NCBI GenBank assembly: GCA_009809945.1
Contig: WTPW01001106.1
Span: forward strand, 139,911-203,910
Reading direction: 5' to 3'
Origin: Gigaspora margarita
Lineage: Eukaryota > Glomeromycota > Glomeromycetes > Diversisporales > Gigasporaceae
Length of the DNA: 64,000 nucleotides
Part shown: piece by piece, positions 35,776-47,837 of the stretch
Numbering within the stretch: position 1 is the stretch's first letter
Layout of the letters: each line of letters starts with the position of its first letter
The notes under the pieces: generated by a model
What the model saw: the letters and a program-made list of their open reading frames with translations, nothing else
Databases searched by the model: none
What the model was told of the DNA's origin: nothing
Position numbers and translations under genes: made by a program

Positions 35776-36539
35776 TGCCAATTTTTATCAATAGTGATAG
35801 TAATCGATATATATCTAATATAGATATTAATCGATATATAAGACCAGACCAACTTGATTCTTTGTTTAACATAACATAAACTAACTGTAAGAGGAGGTGG
35901 GCATTGGAAAAAAAATACAAAAATAATAATACTGCAATTTTATTGGTTGATTTTACATATATAGTTATATAAAATTTAAAAAATTAAGGGGAGACAAATA
36001 CTATTAATTACTATTAATATGTATTGGACTTATATAAATTTTAAAAAATAGGGGTGAGTCATGTTAAACAAAGAATCAAATTGGCATGGCCTAACCAATA
36101 TATCAATAGTAATTATAATCAATATATATCTATAATAGTTAATAATCGATATATAATCAATATAAAAACAATTAATCAATCACTCATATCCAGCCAATCA
36201 ATATCAATTGCAAATTTTATAAAAAAATTTTAATTTTAAGATTTTTTTATTAAAAAAAAAACAAAAAAACAAAAATACAACAAATAATAAATTTTTATTA
36301 AAAAAAAAAAAAGAATACAACAAATAATAAATTCACTATGACTAAAAAAAAAACACAAAATAATAAGCATTCAAACCCTAACTCTAACCCGAATCTTAAC
36401 AATGGTGAACCCTAAGAAAAGTGACAAAAATCAGATAATTTTTTAGAAGAAGGAAGGTAAAAAAATGTTAAAATTATATATAGGAACCTGATTAAATTTA
36501 TATTAAAAGGGGGGAGGGAAGTAGGTCTCTAATAAAAAA

Positions 36540-37350
36540 TAATCAGGTGATTAATGACATGGCTCTAACCCTAACTCAAATCCTAATAACAGCGAATTCT
36601 AACTCTAACTTGAATCCTAATGATAGCTCCAATAGTGAAATTATATCTAAAAGAAAAAAAGCATCCAATAGTTCCAGTACCCAAACCCAAATTCTAACAA
36701 CAGCTCCAATGATGAAATCGTATCTAAAAGAAGAAAAGCATCCAATAACTCCAGTACCTGAACCTGAATTCTAATGATGGCTTCAATGGCAAAATCATAT
36801 CTAAAAAAGAAAAGTATTCAATAACTCCAATAACGACAGCTTCAAAAAATGTAAATATTAGTAAATATAAAAAAAAAACAAATTAACGGTTTCAAAATGA
36901 AAACATACCCATAAATAGTGACTCTAATAGCTTCAGTAATGCTAGTAAAATCGCACCTGAAAGAAAAGAAGAGTTGGTACCTAAATAAGAAAAAAAAACA
37001 ACAAAAAAAAACAAGAAATGGCCCAAAAATAAAAAACTTACCGAAAACGATGATTCTAAAAAAATGACGGTTCTAACAACTTTCCAATAGCGAAATCACG
37101 CTTGAAAGGAGAGAGAGATATAAGAAAAAAAACAAAAAAAAACAAAGTAGTGACCCAAGACAAAAAACTTACCTAAAAATAGCAGCTCCAATAATTCTAG
37201 TAAAGATAGCTCCAACGGCAAAATTAGCCGAAAGAAAGAAAAGCATCAATAAATATATAAGAAAATAAAAAAAAGTGATCCCAAGACAAAAAACTTACCC
37301 AAAAACGGCGACTTCATAACTCCAGTAACAACAGCTCTAACAGCAAAATG
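36540..37350. repeat. Degenerate ~85-bp minisatellite
   Basis: Units contain GCTCCAAT(A/G)(A/G)(T/C)GAAAT, TATCTAAAAGAA and GCATCCAATA(A/G)(C/T)TCCAGTA. Frames across it (36,547-36,774, 37,348-37,530) are serine/asparagine-rich by-products. Confidence 0.65.
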
Positions 37351-37683
37351 TACAAGAAGCAATATCTAAACAACATACTCATAATGATACAAATTCCCAC
37401 CAACAACAACAGTAATACACAATTTACTAATGCACTAGCAATGAAGCCAGTAATGACGATGACACTAATTCCAAGCGAAGAATCTAGTCAACAACGATTA
37501 CAACCTAAAACTATTGCAAAAAAAAATTGATTAGTAAAATGTGTTGAAACAAAAAATAAAAAATTTAACTAATAATAAATAAATAAATAAAAAAAATAAT
37601 CAAAATAAAAAAATAAACAAAATAAAAAAAAATAACAAAAAAAAAATAAACAAAATAAAAAAAATAAACAAAATAAAAAAAAA

Positions 37684-37858
37684 NNNNNNNNNNNNNNNNN
37701 NNNNNNNNNNNNNNNNNNNNNNNNNNNNNNNNNNNNNNNNNNNNNNNNNNNNNNNNNNNNNNNNNNNNNNNNNNNNNNNNNNNNNNNNNNNNNNNNNNNN
37801 NNNNNNNNNNNNNNNNNNNNNNNNNNNNNNNNNNNNNNNNNNNNNNNNNNNNNNNNNN
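37684..37858. other. Sequence gap (N) in poly-A
   Basis: Run of N bounded by AATAAACAAAAT/poly-A tracts. Confidence 0.99.
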
Positions 37859-37913
37859 AAAAAAAAAAAAAAAAGATTGAGAAAAAAAAATCTATTTAAT
37901 GATCTAATGATCT

Positions 37914-38543
37914 TTTTTTTTTTCACTTAACAACCTTGCGCTACCTTTATTAATTACTTTTTAAGTACAACGTACAAACTCATATTACATGGTATGCTAT
38001 TACCCGGCATTCTACTAATGCCCAGGTATGGTTGCTGCACCGAGCCTTATTCCTCCCAGCAAACTCCGCCGAATCCCACAGTCGTAAGCTGTTGGTACGG
38101 ATCGCAGTCCGGACATGCCGCCATGAGTTCTTGAAGTATCTTTTCAGACTTCGATCTCTCAATACATCTCGTGACTTCGGTTATTCAAATCGGTAGTTCT
38201 GACTCAAGGACGATCCCGGGGTTTTGATTTCAACCACTGCGGCGCCACTTCCATTCGGAATGCCTGCGGCCGGGTCCCCTTCACAACGAGAGTACAACTG
38301 GCCACACGTGCACTTTTGGTACCTAATTTGAGTAGTCCGCCTGAAGGTTCCACACCAGCTGCCATACCTGCAACCCAACTACGAGAATTGCCTATTTAAG
38401 CTCTCTGATTATGCAGAGCCTCTTTCCCAATTTGGTGACCCGCATCATGGATTTTTAAGATTTCGCTGCCACCAAAAATCGAATCGGCAACCTTCTAATT
38501 TGCATCCTCGGAGCATAACCGCTATGCTATCGGCCCGGAGGAC
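37914..38543 (-). mobile_element. tRNA-headed retroposon, perfect 16-bp TSD
   Basis: Read on the minus strand it starts with a tRNA-like head having an A box TAGCATAGCGG and B-box-like GATTCGATTTT. It continues through a GC-rich body with the ~100-bp core shared with the retroposon at 2,796-3,783 (GGGTTGCAGGTATGGCA, GGCGGACTACT), and ends with AATAAA and a poly-A tail. Both sides carry aatgatctaatgatct (37,898-37,913 and 38,544-38,559). This looks like a fairly recent LINE-mobilised insertion. Confidence 0.88.
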
Positions 38544-39032
38544 AATGATCTAATGATCTATTTTTTAAATTTTTACCAATAATATAATATAAAATCACAG
38601 GAAAGCAAAAATCTGTTTCACGGTTAATATCCATTAATCGCTATATATTGGTTTTAATAAATACGATAAAAATCAATTAATAAACATATAGCAATTTATA
38701 TTTATTTACGCTATATATCGATTATAGATACATGTCGATATATAACTAGTTTATCGATATATATCGTTAATTTTTAATCGATATATATCAATTAATTATT
38801 ATATATCAATATTTATCTATATTAAAAATTTTCCAATGTAATTAACTAATCACTTTGTTTGATTTGATTTTACATTAATCAAAACAAAACAAATAGCAGC
38901 CAGATTAAAATAGAGTTAGAGTTTGGTTGTAGACAATAGTTAGATGATCTCCTAATCCAAAATTTTGAAATGAATTTTTTTGTTAAAAAAAATTGTAGTT
39001 TTATAATTAAAATTTTAAGTTATAAGTGATTT

Positions 39033-39354
39033 AGGACCCCGAAATATACATATATAGGTCAGGTTAATTATAAAATTACTAAAAATAGAATGATCTGCAA
39101 AAAATCTCAAAAATAAGCAAAAAATTACTAAAAATAGGGGATTGCTAAAGCCTTGTACCTCGTTAGGGTTCGTTTTTGATGCATTTAAGGTTAGCAGATT
39201 ATATAGATATCAAGAATACAATTTATGCAGTATGTAAATCAATATATGAAAGTACAAGGCTTTAGATGACCCCTAAAAATAGAAAAGATTTGTATAAAAA
39301 CACCCAAAATAAGCAAACTAATACCTGATCTATCTATGTATATTTCGGAGTCCT
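39033..39354. mobile_element. AGGACCCC-family MITE with nested insertion
   Basis: Ends AGGACCCCGAAATATACATA and its complement (one mismatch). TSD agtgattt/agcgattt differs at one CpG. The copy is nearly collinear with 26,639-26,817 apart from an insertion at 39,138-39,273. Confidence 0.88.
39138..39273. mobile_element. 136-bp Mutator-type MITE, perfect 9-bp TSD
   Basis: Ends GGGATTGCTAAAGCCTTGTA and complement GGGGTCATCTAAAGCCTTGT are flanked by taaaaatag (39,129-39,137 and 39,274-39,282). Confidence 0.88.
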
Positions 39355-41219
39355 AGCGATTTTTTAAAAAATTGTTGTTTCACTTAGAGGTATTACCCAG
39401 GTCAGGTAACCCATACAGGTCACCTAACCTGATGAGTCACAGGTCAAATTTTAACTTAACCCAGGTCAAATAGGTCAGAATTAAAAATAAATTAACTGCT
39501 ACGAATATTTGCAAATAATGCTAAATTATACTACATATAATCGCATCTGTATTAAATTTAATATATACAGTATTGTTATCTGCTATTTAGTATTATTTAG
39601 TATATCATACATATATATGCATACGTACAAATAAATATTTTTTAGATTCAAAGTATTTAAATTAGTGATGTTTGATTAAATTGCACTAATTTCACTTTGG
39701 TATTTATTTTTATTTATTTCTTTACACAATGATAGTGTCAATTTTCTCTCTAAATAATATATTAATGTTCTAATGGATTCTTTAAATCTTCAGGTGATTT
39801 TTTATATCCACCCTATCATGCAATAAGTTTCCCCTCTAATTTTTAACACAGACGTACTGGTTGGTTATATTTTTATAAATTATGTTTCTTCACAAAGTTT
39901 AAATAGATTATTTAATCTGCAAGCACTTTATCACATATATTCCAGGTGTTCAGCATATTTACTAACAATTTATTTTAGAATTATCCACCTAATAGCAGTT
40001 TTTTAAATTATTCAAAACCATTTAAGTATAAAATTTTTTACCTGGTCAAAAATATATGAAACAGGCCAAAGTTTTAGGGCCGCCTTAAGCACTAAAATTG
40101 ATCCAACAAATTGTGGATTAAGTTTTGTTCTTTTTTCGGTAACAGTCAGACCCGTGGATGAAAAAAGGTATTCGGACAGCACCAACATGGCTGGGATGGA
40201 TAGATACTTGCAAGCAAGTTTAGCAAGTATAGGGTAATCAGCTTTTCTTGAGGCCCACCATTGGAGTATGTCTGTTTTGCTTAAAACTCTTGGTAATAGT
40301 AAATATGAGTTAAACTCACGATTAGTAATATTATTATCATCATCTTGTTTATTTGAATATTCTTGCAAGTAAGTAGCTGAAGGATCAGAGAAAATATCAT
40401 CATCGGCATTTATTATATCATTAGGTACTGTATCTGAAATATTATCTACATAATAGTTAGTAGCAAATTCAAGGTATTCTATGCGTACTTCTGAAATAGT
40501 ACGATTCTTCTCTTCTTCTGTAAAGATTTGCATATCTTTGGTTCGTGAATCGAGAAAAGCAGCAAGTCAAATTGCTTTTGATGGTTCTAAAAATCGATTC
40601 TGAATGGATTCATGAAGAAGAGTTTTAAATTTTTGGATATTATCATTATCTGTTACTGCACAATCAAGTTTTTCTTTAATAAAATTAATCGTGAACCATG
40701 CTTGAGAAAGTGTTGGATACTGTGAACCTGATAGTTTTTTTGTAACTATTTCATAAGAATACAATAATTTAACTAATTCAGTTACTTTTTCCTATTCATC
40801 AGATGATAGCTCTTTTTCTTCATAACTTCGCAGTGTACTATTTTCATTATTTTCAACTAAAAATGATTTATACTTATACATTACAGGTTTAAGAATTGTT
40901 AGCCGTTTTAAAAGATAGAATGTCGAATTCTACCTCGTTAAAACATCATGAACTACAAAAAGAAAATTATCACAATTTTCCATCTTCATTTGAGCTTCTA
41001 AAAAAAATTGTTTTTGTTTTGGGCTTCTACTAAAATATAATACCAGTTTTTACATTTTTTTATTAGATTTGTAATTTCAGTGCACTCTTTTAACGCATCA
41101 TTAATTGTGAGTTGCAAGGTATGCCCAAAACAAAAAATTTTAAAAATATTGTGTTTTCATCCTAACCTTTCTAAACATGATTTAATATTAGACCTATTAT
41201 CGACTGTATCACTAACAGT

Positions 41220-42657
41220 AGGACCCCGAAGAATACATATATAACTCAGATCCAGACTCAAAATTTTAATATAACTTTATACACTTAATTTTATTAAAAG
41301 CTTTATACAAAATTATCATATAAGTTCAAATTTTACTATAAATTATACAATTTTAGATCTGAGTTTATTTTACCATATATATTCCTATTCCGAAAATAAA
41401 CTACCCTTTTGTTTTAACCAAAAAAATCTAAAAACTTGTTTTTCCAAAAATAAGCTACCCCCGATCGATAATAGTCACTACATAGTAAAGTCCAAATTTT
41501 ACTATACAAATCAGTTATAATCGCTTAAGTAAACTTGTTCGGAAGATCAAAATACATAAGTTTTAAAATTTTCATACAAATTGAAGAACTTTTTATTATT
41601 TGAGTTTTAATTTTTACGTTCGTCGAAAAATTAAAAATTTTTTAAAAAATATATACGCTGAATGTAAAAATTACAAGTTAAATAATAAAAAGTTCTCCGA
41701 TTTGTATAAAAATTTCGAAAAATATGCATTTTTATATTATGCACATGTTTACTTAAGCGCATATAATCGATTTATATAGTTAAATTTGGACTTTGTTATG
41801 TAGCGATTATTTGCGATCGCTAATAAGCTTTTTGCACAGATATTTTTTAAAAAAAATTCTCACGCATATAATCTTGTGCAGACAAGTTTTTTGTGGGAAA
41901 AAAATAAAAATAAATAAAAAATAAAAAAAAAGCGATATGCATACCATATGTTTCCAAAATAAGCTACCTTTTTTGGACATTTTTTTGGACACAAAAAATC
42001 TGGGGGTAGATTTTTGGTCAATCGCAAATAGTCGTTACATAGTAAAGTCCAAATTCTACTATGTAAATCGGACTATTATTCTTAAGTAAACTTATTCGGA
42101 AGATAAAAATACATATATCCTGAAATGTTCATCAATATTGAAGCACCTTTTATTATTAAACTTTTAATTTTTAAGTTCAACAAATATATTTTTGTAATAA
42201 AATTTTAATTTTAACGTTGAACGTAAAAATTAAAAGTCAAATAATAAAAAGTTCTCAGATTTTGATAAAACTTTTAGAGTATGCGTATTTTGATCTTCCG
42301 AACAAGTTTACTTAAGCGTCTTTAATCGATTTGNATAGTAAACTTTTGACTTTACTATGTAGTGACTATTATCGATCATGGGGTAGCTTATTTTTGGATC
42401 AAAGGCGTTTTTACATTTTTGGATTTAAACAAGAGGATAGCATGTAGTTTATTTTTGGAAACATACAGTATAGTATCGTTATACAAAATAAAAATCTAAC
42501 TTGTTATAAAAGATATCTTTGTTATACAAATAANCATCTAACTTTTCGAAAAATTACCTGTTGGTTATACAAATTTAAACATATAACATATTAAAAAATT
42601 ATATAGTAAGTCTATACAAAACCGGATCTTAGTATTACATATATTCTTCGGGGTCCT
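41220..42657. mobile_element. AGGACCCC-type element inside hAT #2
   Basis: Ends AGGACCCCGAAGAATACATA and its near-complement. TSD ctaacagt/ctaacggt (41,212-41,219 and 42,658-42,665) interrupts the transposase frame between NSNI.PL and DTVDN. Most of its length is a mariner-like insert. Confidence 0.88.
41373..42468. mobile_element. Two mariner-like MITE copies in tandem/nested, TA flanks
   Basis: An outer left end (CCATATATATTCC) at 41,373, a second left end (CCATATGTTTCCAAAATAAG) at ~41,944, and a common right end GGAAACATACAG at 42,468, each next to TA. Two palindromic cores lie at 41,475-41,810 and 42,030-42,365. Confidence 0.75.
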
Positions 42658-43795
42658 CTAACGGTTATATGTTTGAGTTTGAGATTATCCAAAATTTCAA
42701 CGATTTTATTAAAAAAATACTCAGAGGTGTGAGAATATGGAAGGTATGAGATATTACCAATCATTTCTTTTACTTGAAAGCTATCATTGATCCAATGGAG
42801 GGTAAGTCCAATATATGGATCACCATTGTCTGACGTTCACATATCAGTAGTAAATGAAACATAACTAATTTTAGCACTATCAAGTGCATATTTACGAATA
42901 TTTTGTAAAATCTTATTTTCAGAGTTAATAAGAATTTTTTTTAAACGATCATTACTTAGTACATTAGCCTGGGCATTGAGTTCTTCGATGATTCTTTTAA
43001 GTGCTCATAATTGAGTAATTGAAAATGGTTGAAGCTCTTCAACAATAAAAGCTGCTATGTTATTGTCAAGTTTCTTTTGTTTGGGGTTACTGAATATATA
43101 TTTTTCGTTTTGTTAAATGCTTGCGTTAGTGTTGTTTGAGATGATTCGGGAATTATACAAAATTCACAACTATTTTTCTTTACTACAACTTTTACTTGAC
43201 CACCTTCCACCATAGCTCATGATATATAGTGTTTATTTCTCAAATGGCACCATAAATTGGAAGTAGAACCATCTTTAATATATTTTGTTCGAGGAGTACA
43301 AGCTTTATGATAGCAAACCCAAAATTCATTATTATCAATTGATATAATATTATAAAATGCTTTAACAGGACTACCGCCCTGTCTTTCAATTTTTTTTCGA
43401 CTAAAGATTGGTTGCTAGTTTGTGGTAATATAGGTAACTGAGGTGAATTTTCATTAACTAAAGGTTGATTGCTGGTTTGTGATAATATAAGGAACTGAGG
43501 TAAATATTCATTAAAGTCCATATTATTAGATTCTGACCTATCCAAATCAACATCACCACTCTCTAAAACCATATTATCTGAATATTCGTCACTCATTATT
43601 GTCGCTTGGTACCTTCGTTGTTTTTAATGAATTAGAATACTAAGGTTCTAAAGAACTATATATATATTATTCTAATTATAAGATATTGTAATATTGTTAA
43701 TTATCCTTTTCTGAATGATAAATTACAACTAAAGACGAAAAAATTTTTATATAAGCTTACCAATATGCAATTTGATTCGCTTTAAGTTGAGGGAT

Positions 43796-43796
43796 C

Positions 43797-43828
<32 letters not shown>

Positions 43829-44490
43829 GTTTATAGTTTCAACTTGCAATCTCCGACAGGTATACTTCAGCTTTTTATAAGCTAAGACAAACAAGCTATA
43901 AATACTATATTTGATAGTAAAATTTGAATATAAGAAACAATGAAAGTTTACTAATTCGATCTCTATATACGTGCGACTAAAAACCTCAGCTTGGGTATAT
44001 ATTTGTCTTTAACATTATTCTCTTCTATGCCAATTCAATAAAACAATAATGCTAACTTTGAGAATTCTCATAAAATTTTCAGCTTTAGCTGATTTAGGTA
44101 ATGCACATACGCTTTATACTTATTTAATTCATAACGATAAGTAACAAAATAGCTTTAACTATTTATGTATGTAGATACTGCATGAAAAATTCTAAGAATA
44201 ATTCCAACAATATAACGATAACAGCACCCTCAAATTTTATCATTGTTTTCAAATTAGTAAATTAGTGCGAAATTGAATACTGAGAATTCTATGAACCTGC
44301 ATATTACATTGATTTTACAATAGCATCATAGGATTCTTAGAATTCAATTATCGCACTAATTTGAAAGATAATTAGGCCATAACAAAAAAACTTAGTATGT
44401 AAACATTCTAAAAGTGTATGTTACTGGTTAACATTGAGTTTATTCATAAATATTTGGCAATATAAGTTTAAACTTCTTTAAATACTTTAC
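43796..44490. other. Non-coding 5' side of hAT #2
   Basis: A 27-T run (43,800-43,827) and a loosely palindromic segment around TTGAATACTGAGAATTCTATG/CATAGGATTCTTAG (44,270-44,345). No gene. Confidence 0.4.
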
Positions 44491-44493
44491 TAC

Positions 44494-44769
44494 GTATAAA
44501 TTACAAAATTTTAGAGTACAAGATTGATTTCTTTACACTAGTACGTACCGATTTTTAAGAATAAATGATTTATTCTTAAAAATCGGTATGTACTAGTATA
44601 AAAAAATCAATCTTGTACTCTAAAATTTTGTAATTTATACAGTATAAATTACAAAATTTTAGAGTACAAGATTGATTTCTTTATACTAGTACATACTGAT
44701 TTTTAAGAATAAATTATTTATTCTTAAAAATCAGTACATACTAGTGTAAAGAAATCAATCTTGTACTAG
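44494..44769. repeat. Tandem dimer of a 147-bp near-perfect hairpin
   Basis: Unit 1 (44,494-44,640) and unit 2 (44,642-44,769) are each self-complementary over ~70 bp arms starting GTATAAATTACAAAATTTTA and centred on ATAAATGATTTAT or ATAAATTATTTAT. The units are near-identical in sequence. The last ~20 bp of unit 2 are missing. Confidence 0.92.
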
Positions 44770-44863
44770 AGATTGTACCCGTCAAGATAATTTTTACCTG
44801 AGTATTATTAAATTACCCAGTTATCAGAGTAATTTATTATAGCCATATGCTGTTACACTGATA

Positions 44864-45403
44864 AGGGGGCATCCATAAATAACGTTATGCTTGAGGGGGG
44901 GGGGGTCCCCCAAAATATAACGATTTTGCAATATGTAGGGAGGGGTCCCCTCTAACATAACGCAATTTTTTCTAAAAATTTGTCTAAAACTTGATCCAGT
45001 AGTCCAAATTGGATGCTTTTGGTACCATTCGAACCGTCTCGAGGAGAGGAATCGAATGGTACCAATTTCATTTGATTTGGATCACTGGATCACGTTTTAT
45101 TAACGAAATACTATTGGTTACTATGTTTTCTTATAAAATTACTATAAAATCAATAGTATTTCGTTAATAAAACGTGATCCAGTGGTCCAAATGAAACGAT
45201 TTTGGTATCATTGGATTTGTCTAATAGAGACGAATCGAATGGTACCAAAATCATCCAGATTGGACCACTGGGTCATTATATATTCAAGTTTTTGTAAAAT
45301 TATATATATAAATATACGGATTTTTAAAAATTTTTTTATATAGTAGAGGGGGGGTCAAGAGCTACTATGTAGGGGTACATAACGTTATTTATGGATGCCC
45401 CCT
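44864..45403. mobile_element. Foldback MITE with AGGGGGCATCC ends
   Basis: AGGGGGCATCCATAAATAAC pairs with the right end and an internal palindrome repeats TGGTACCATTCGA / GATCCAGTGGTCCAAAT in both orientations. It lies between the hAT #2 transposase and its right terminus. Confidence 0.8.
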
Positions 45404-45589
45404 AACAATATTACACCAACTTGTAAGAATTTTGACTTTCTATATAACTCGTTGACCTGGGTCAAAACCCGGGTTAGCATTTGACCTGCCTGGGTCACGA
45501 TTTATGACCCGGGTAAGACCTCTAGTTTCACTTCAATCATGTTATACCTGATCCTGTATCCTGATTGGTCGATCAGAGGGTAGTGATGC

Positions 45590-46745
45590 ATTGTGCTAGC
45601 GATAAATAATAACTCTCTATTATATATTATATTTTAAATTAAATATATATTTTTAATCAATATTACTTATTTTATTATATATTATAATAAAAAAAAAACC
45701 AAAAAAAAATAAAACCAAAAAAAATGAAATTGAAAAAAATAGCAAAAAAAAACAAAAAAAAAAAATAGTAATATTTTAAACTACTTTCACACTTTGTTGC
45801 ATTTACTATAGTGCACTGACCAAAAGACCCAGGGTTTATACAAAATACCTGTTAAAAAACTTACAAAAGATTCTGGTATATTATACAGTAGCAGGTCTGT
45901 GCTGCAAGAAAAAAATATTAAGTATTTATATATTTCATACTTACAATAGCAGTCTAAAAATTTAAAAAATCTATATTTAATTAATAGAGATCTTGTACTT
46001 TGTACCGGGTATTTTGCAATGGGGGTATTGAAAAAAGAAAGTACTTTAGTTAGTGCACTATGGTAATTTTATAAAAATACTAGCCCAACACACTTATTTT
46101 TCTTATCCTGCAGTTAGCTATTATTTTCTTTTTTAGTTTTAACTATTATATTTGCTCACATTCGCTATTTCTTGCAAAGTGCCAAAGAAGTTAGAGTTAG
46201 CATTCTTGTAAAGTACCAAAAAAGTCAAATTATTTTTTTGCAAAGTTCTGAAGAAAGTTAAAAATAAATAAAATAAAATAAAATTAAAAAAATAAATAAA
46301 AATAAAAAAAACAAACAAAAAACAAAAATGCAAGCAAACTAAATAAAAAAATAAATGAAGCTTCAAATTTCCATTTTTCTAAAGTAAGAGTTTGTGTTTT
46401 TGCAATTTAGAAATTATTAAAGGTTTTTACAAAGTGTCAGAATAAATAAAAAAAAAACTAAATTATCTATAAACAATCCTACATTTTCAGCATAAAATTA
46501 AAGAAATAAATAAAAAGAAAACAAATAAAAAAAAAACAAAAATATAAGCAAACTAAATAAAAAAATGAACCTCCAAATTTTCATTTCTCTAAAGTAGAGT
46601 TCGTAACTGAAGTTGCTGAAATCAAGTTGTATATATTCTTGCAAAGTGCTAGAAAAATCTAGTTTGCTTGCAAAGTATTGAAAAAGCCTAGTTATTTTTC
46701 TTGTTAAGTACTAGAATAAAATAAATTAATTGATAATCTACCAGT
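45590..46745 (-). repeat. CATCAGC-family element, reverse partial copy
   Basis: Contains TTCTTGCAAAGTGCC-type motifs and homopolymer frames in the order seen in other reverse copies. Termini were not located. Confidence 0.5.
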
Positions 46746-46924
46746 CAACAGGTGCATAATGATAGTATAACATACTACAAATTACTATATAAATCACTTA
46801 TAGATGAAATGCCATGATTACCCAAGGAAAAATATTTTTTTTACTAACTTAATAGCCAATTTCCACTAATTAAAAATTGTAGAGCTCATAGAGAAGGACC
46901 TTGGACATTTCTTATATAGGTCAT

Positions 46925-47415
46925 AACTAATAGGGTTCCTCAAATATTTGATCAAATATTTGATGCAATTTGAGTTATACCACATAATATAAATTATTCA
47001 ATTAAGTACTTTAAAATGATGATAGTATCTATAGGCAGTGTTGTCACAGGACAGCTTTGGACAATGATTTGGACAATTTTGGGCAATTTTGGACAATTAA
47101 ATAAAGTAAAATTACTTAAAATTTTATTAAGATAACCTATTTTAATTTTAACTGGAATGTGTTCAGTACCTAAAAAAATATATAGTTATATAATTTTTAG
47201 ATAGATTTATTAATTATTAAAGCCTGGACAAGCTTTGGACAATCTTGGACGTTTGGACAATTTTGGACATGAACATGCCAAAAAAGGCTGTGGACAGCCA
47301 AAACGTACTACACTGTCTATAGGTACTATCATCATTTTAAAGTATTTAATTGAATAATTTATATTATGTGGTATAACTCAAATTGCATCAAATATTTAAA
47401 TCAAATATTTAAGGA
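46925..47415. mobile_element. Palindromic MITE with another MITE at its centre
   Basis: GGTTCCTCAAATATTTGATC and TGCAATTTGAGTTATACCAC occur as inverted copies at each side of the 47,036-47,315 insertion, and the arms meet at that insertion. Confidence 0.75.
47036..47315. mobile_element. hAT MITE, CAGTGTTG family, perfect 8-bp TSD
   Basis: Ends CAGTGTTGTC and ACACTG, TSD tctatagg at 47,028-47,035 and 47,316-47,323. Collinear with 25,018-25,297. Confidence 0.9.
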
Positions 47416-47837
47416 ATCCTAATAACTAGATTTTGGCTAATTTTAACCTAATTTGCTAAAAACAACAAAATCTATTTACTTTAATAGCTTCTAATTCAGT
47501 AATCAGAATTGAACAAACTTTTTTTTGTTAGATGTGCCTTACCGAGAGCTTAATTTGAAAAAAAAGTTCATTCAAATTGGACCACTAAATGCCAAGATAA
47601 TTGCCAAACCCTGTTTTTTGCTTCTTAAATTTTAGGTGTTTTTGCTGAAATATTTCAAGTATAGCCTCTATACTAGATGTTCAGGGTCCTCATAGAGATG
47701 CATTTAATGGTAGTTAAATCATTAAAATTAGCCTAGTAGATGTGGAGATATCGTTGATAAATGATTGGACAATTATGTAATATATAAACAAACATTAGAT
47801 CATTAGAAAATTTTTTAAACAGATATTGATTGCTATA

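Larger units (their letters stand above)
34579..38838 (-). mobile_element. CATCAGC-family element carrying two retroposon insertions
   Basis: Ends CATCAGCAAATTTTATATATA and ...AAAATTTTCCAATG are flanked by TA (34,577 and 38,839). The interior includes the ATATATCGATT motifs, a TCCAAT-type minisatellite (36,550-37,350), an N gap (37,684-37,858), a retrocopy (34,666-35,775) and a tRNA-headed retroposon (37,914-38,543). Confidence 0.65.
40012..43596 (-). pseudogene. hAT transposase with BED finger, interrupted and decayed
   Basis: From the Met at 43,596, acidic N-terminal residues lead to a BED-type finger (FWVCYHKAC, then STSNLWCHLRNKH, with frame changes near 43,370). After the insertion at 41,220-42,657 the coding resumes with DTVDNRSNIKSCLERLG, CFGHTLQLTINDALKEC, then KKLSGSQYPTLSQAWF (40,764-40,567) and the dimerisation domain (40,533-40,012) with LQWWASRKADYPILAKLACK and LSEYLFSSTGLTVTEKRTK. 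Stops replace conserved tryptophans in TR-W-NST and SDE-W-E. The long C-terminal frame of 173 codons is still open. Confidence 0.9.
39385..45524 (-). mobile_element. hAT transposon #2, perfect 8-bp TSD
   Basis: Terminal repeats TAGAGGTATTACCCAGGTCA and complement TAGAGGTCTTACCCGGGTCA are flanked by gtttcact at 39,377-39,384 and 45,525-45,532. This is diagnostic of hAT. The transposase reads on the minus strand between 43,596 and 40,012. The element is 6.1 kb because of several nested insertions. Confidence 0.93.
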
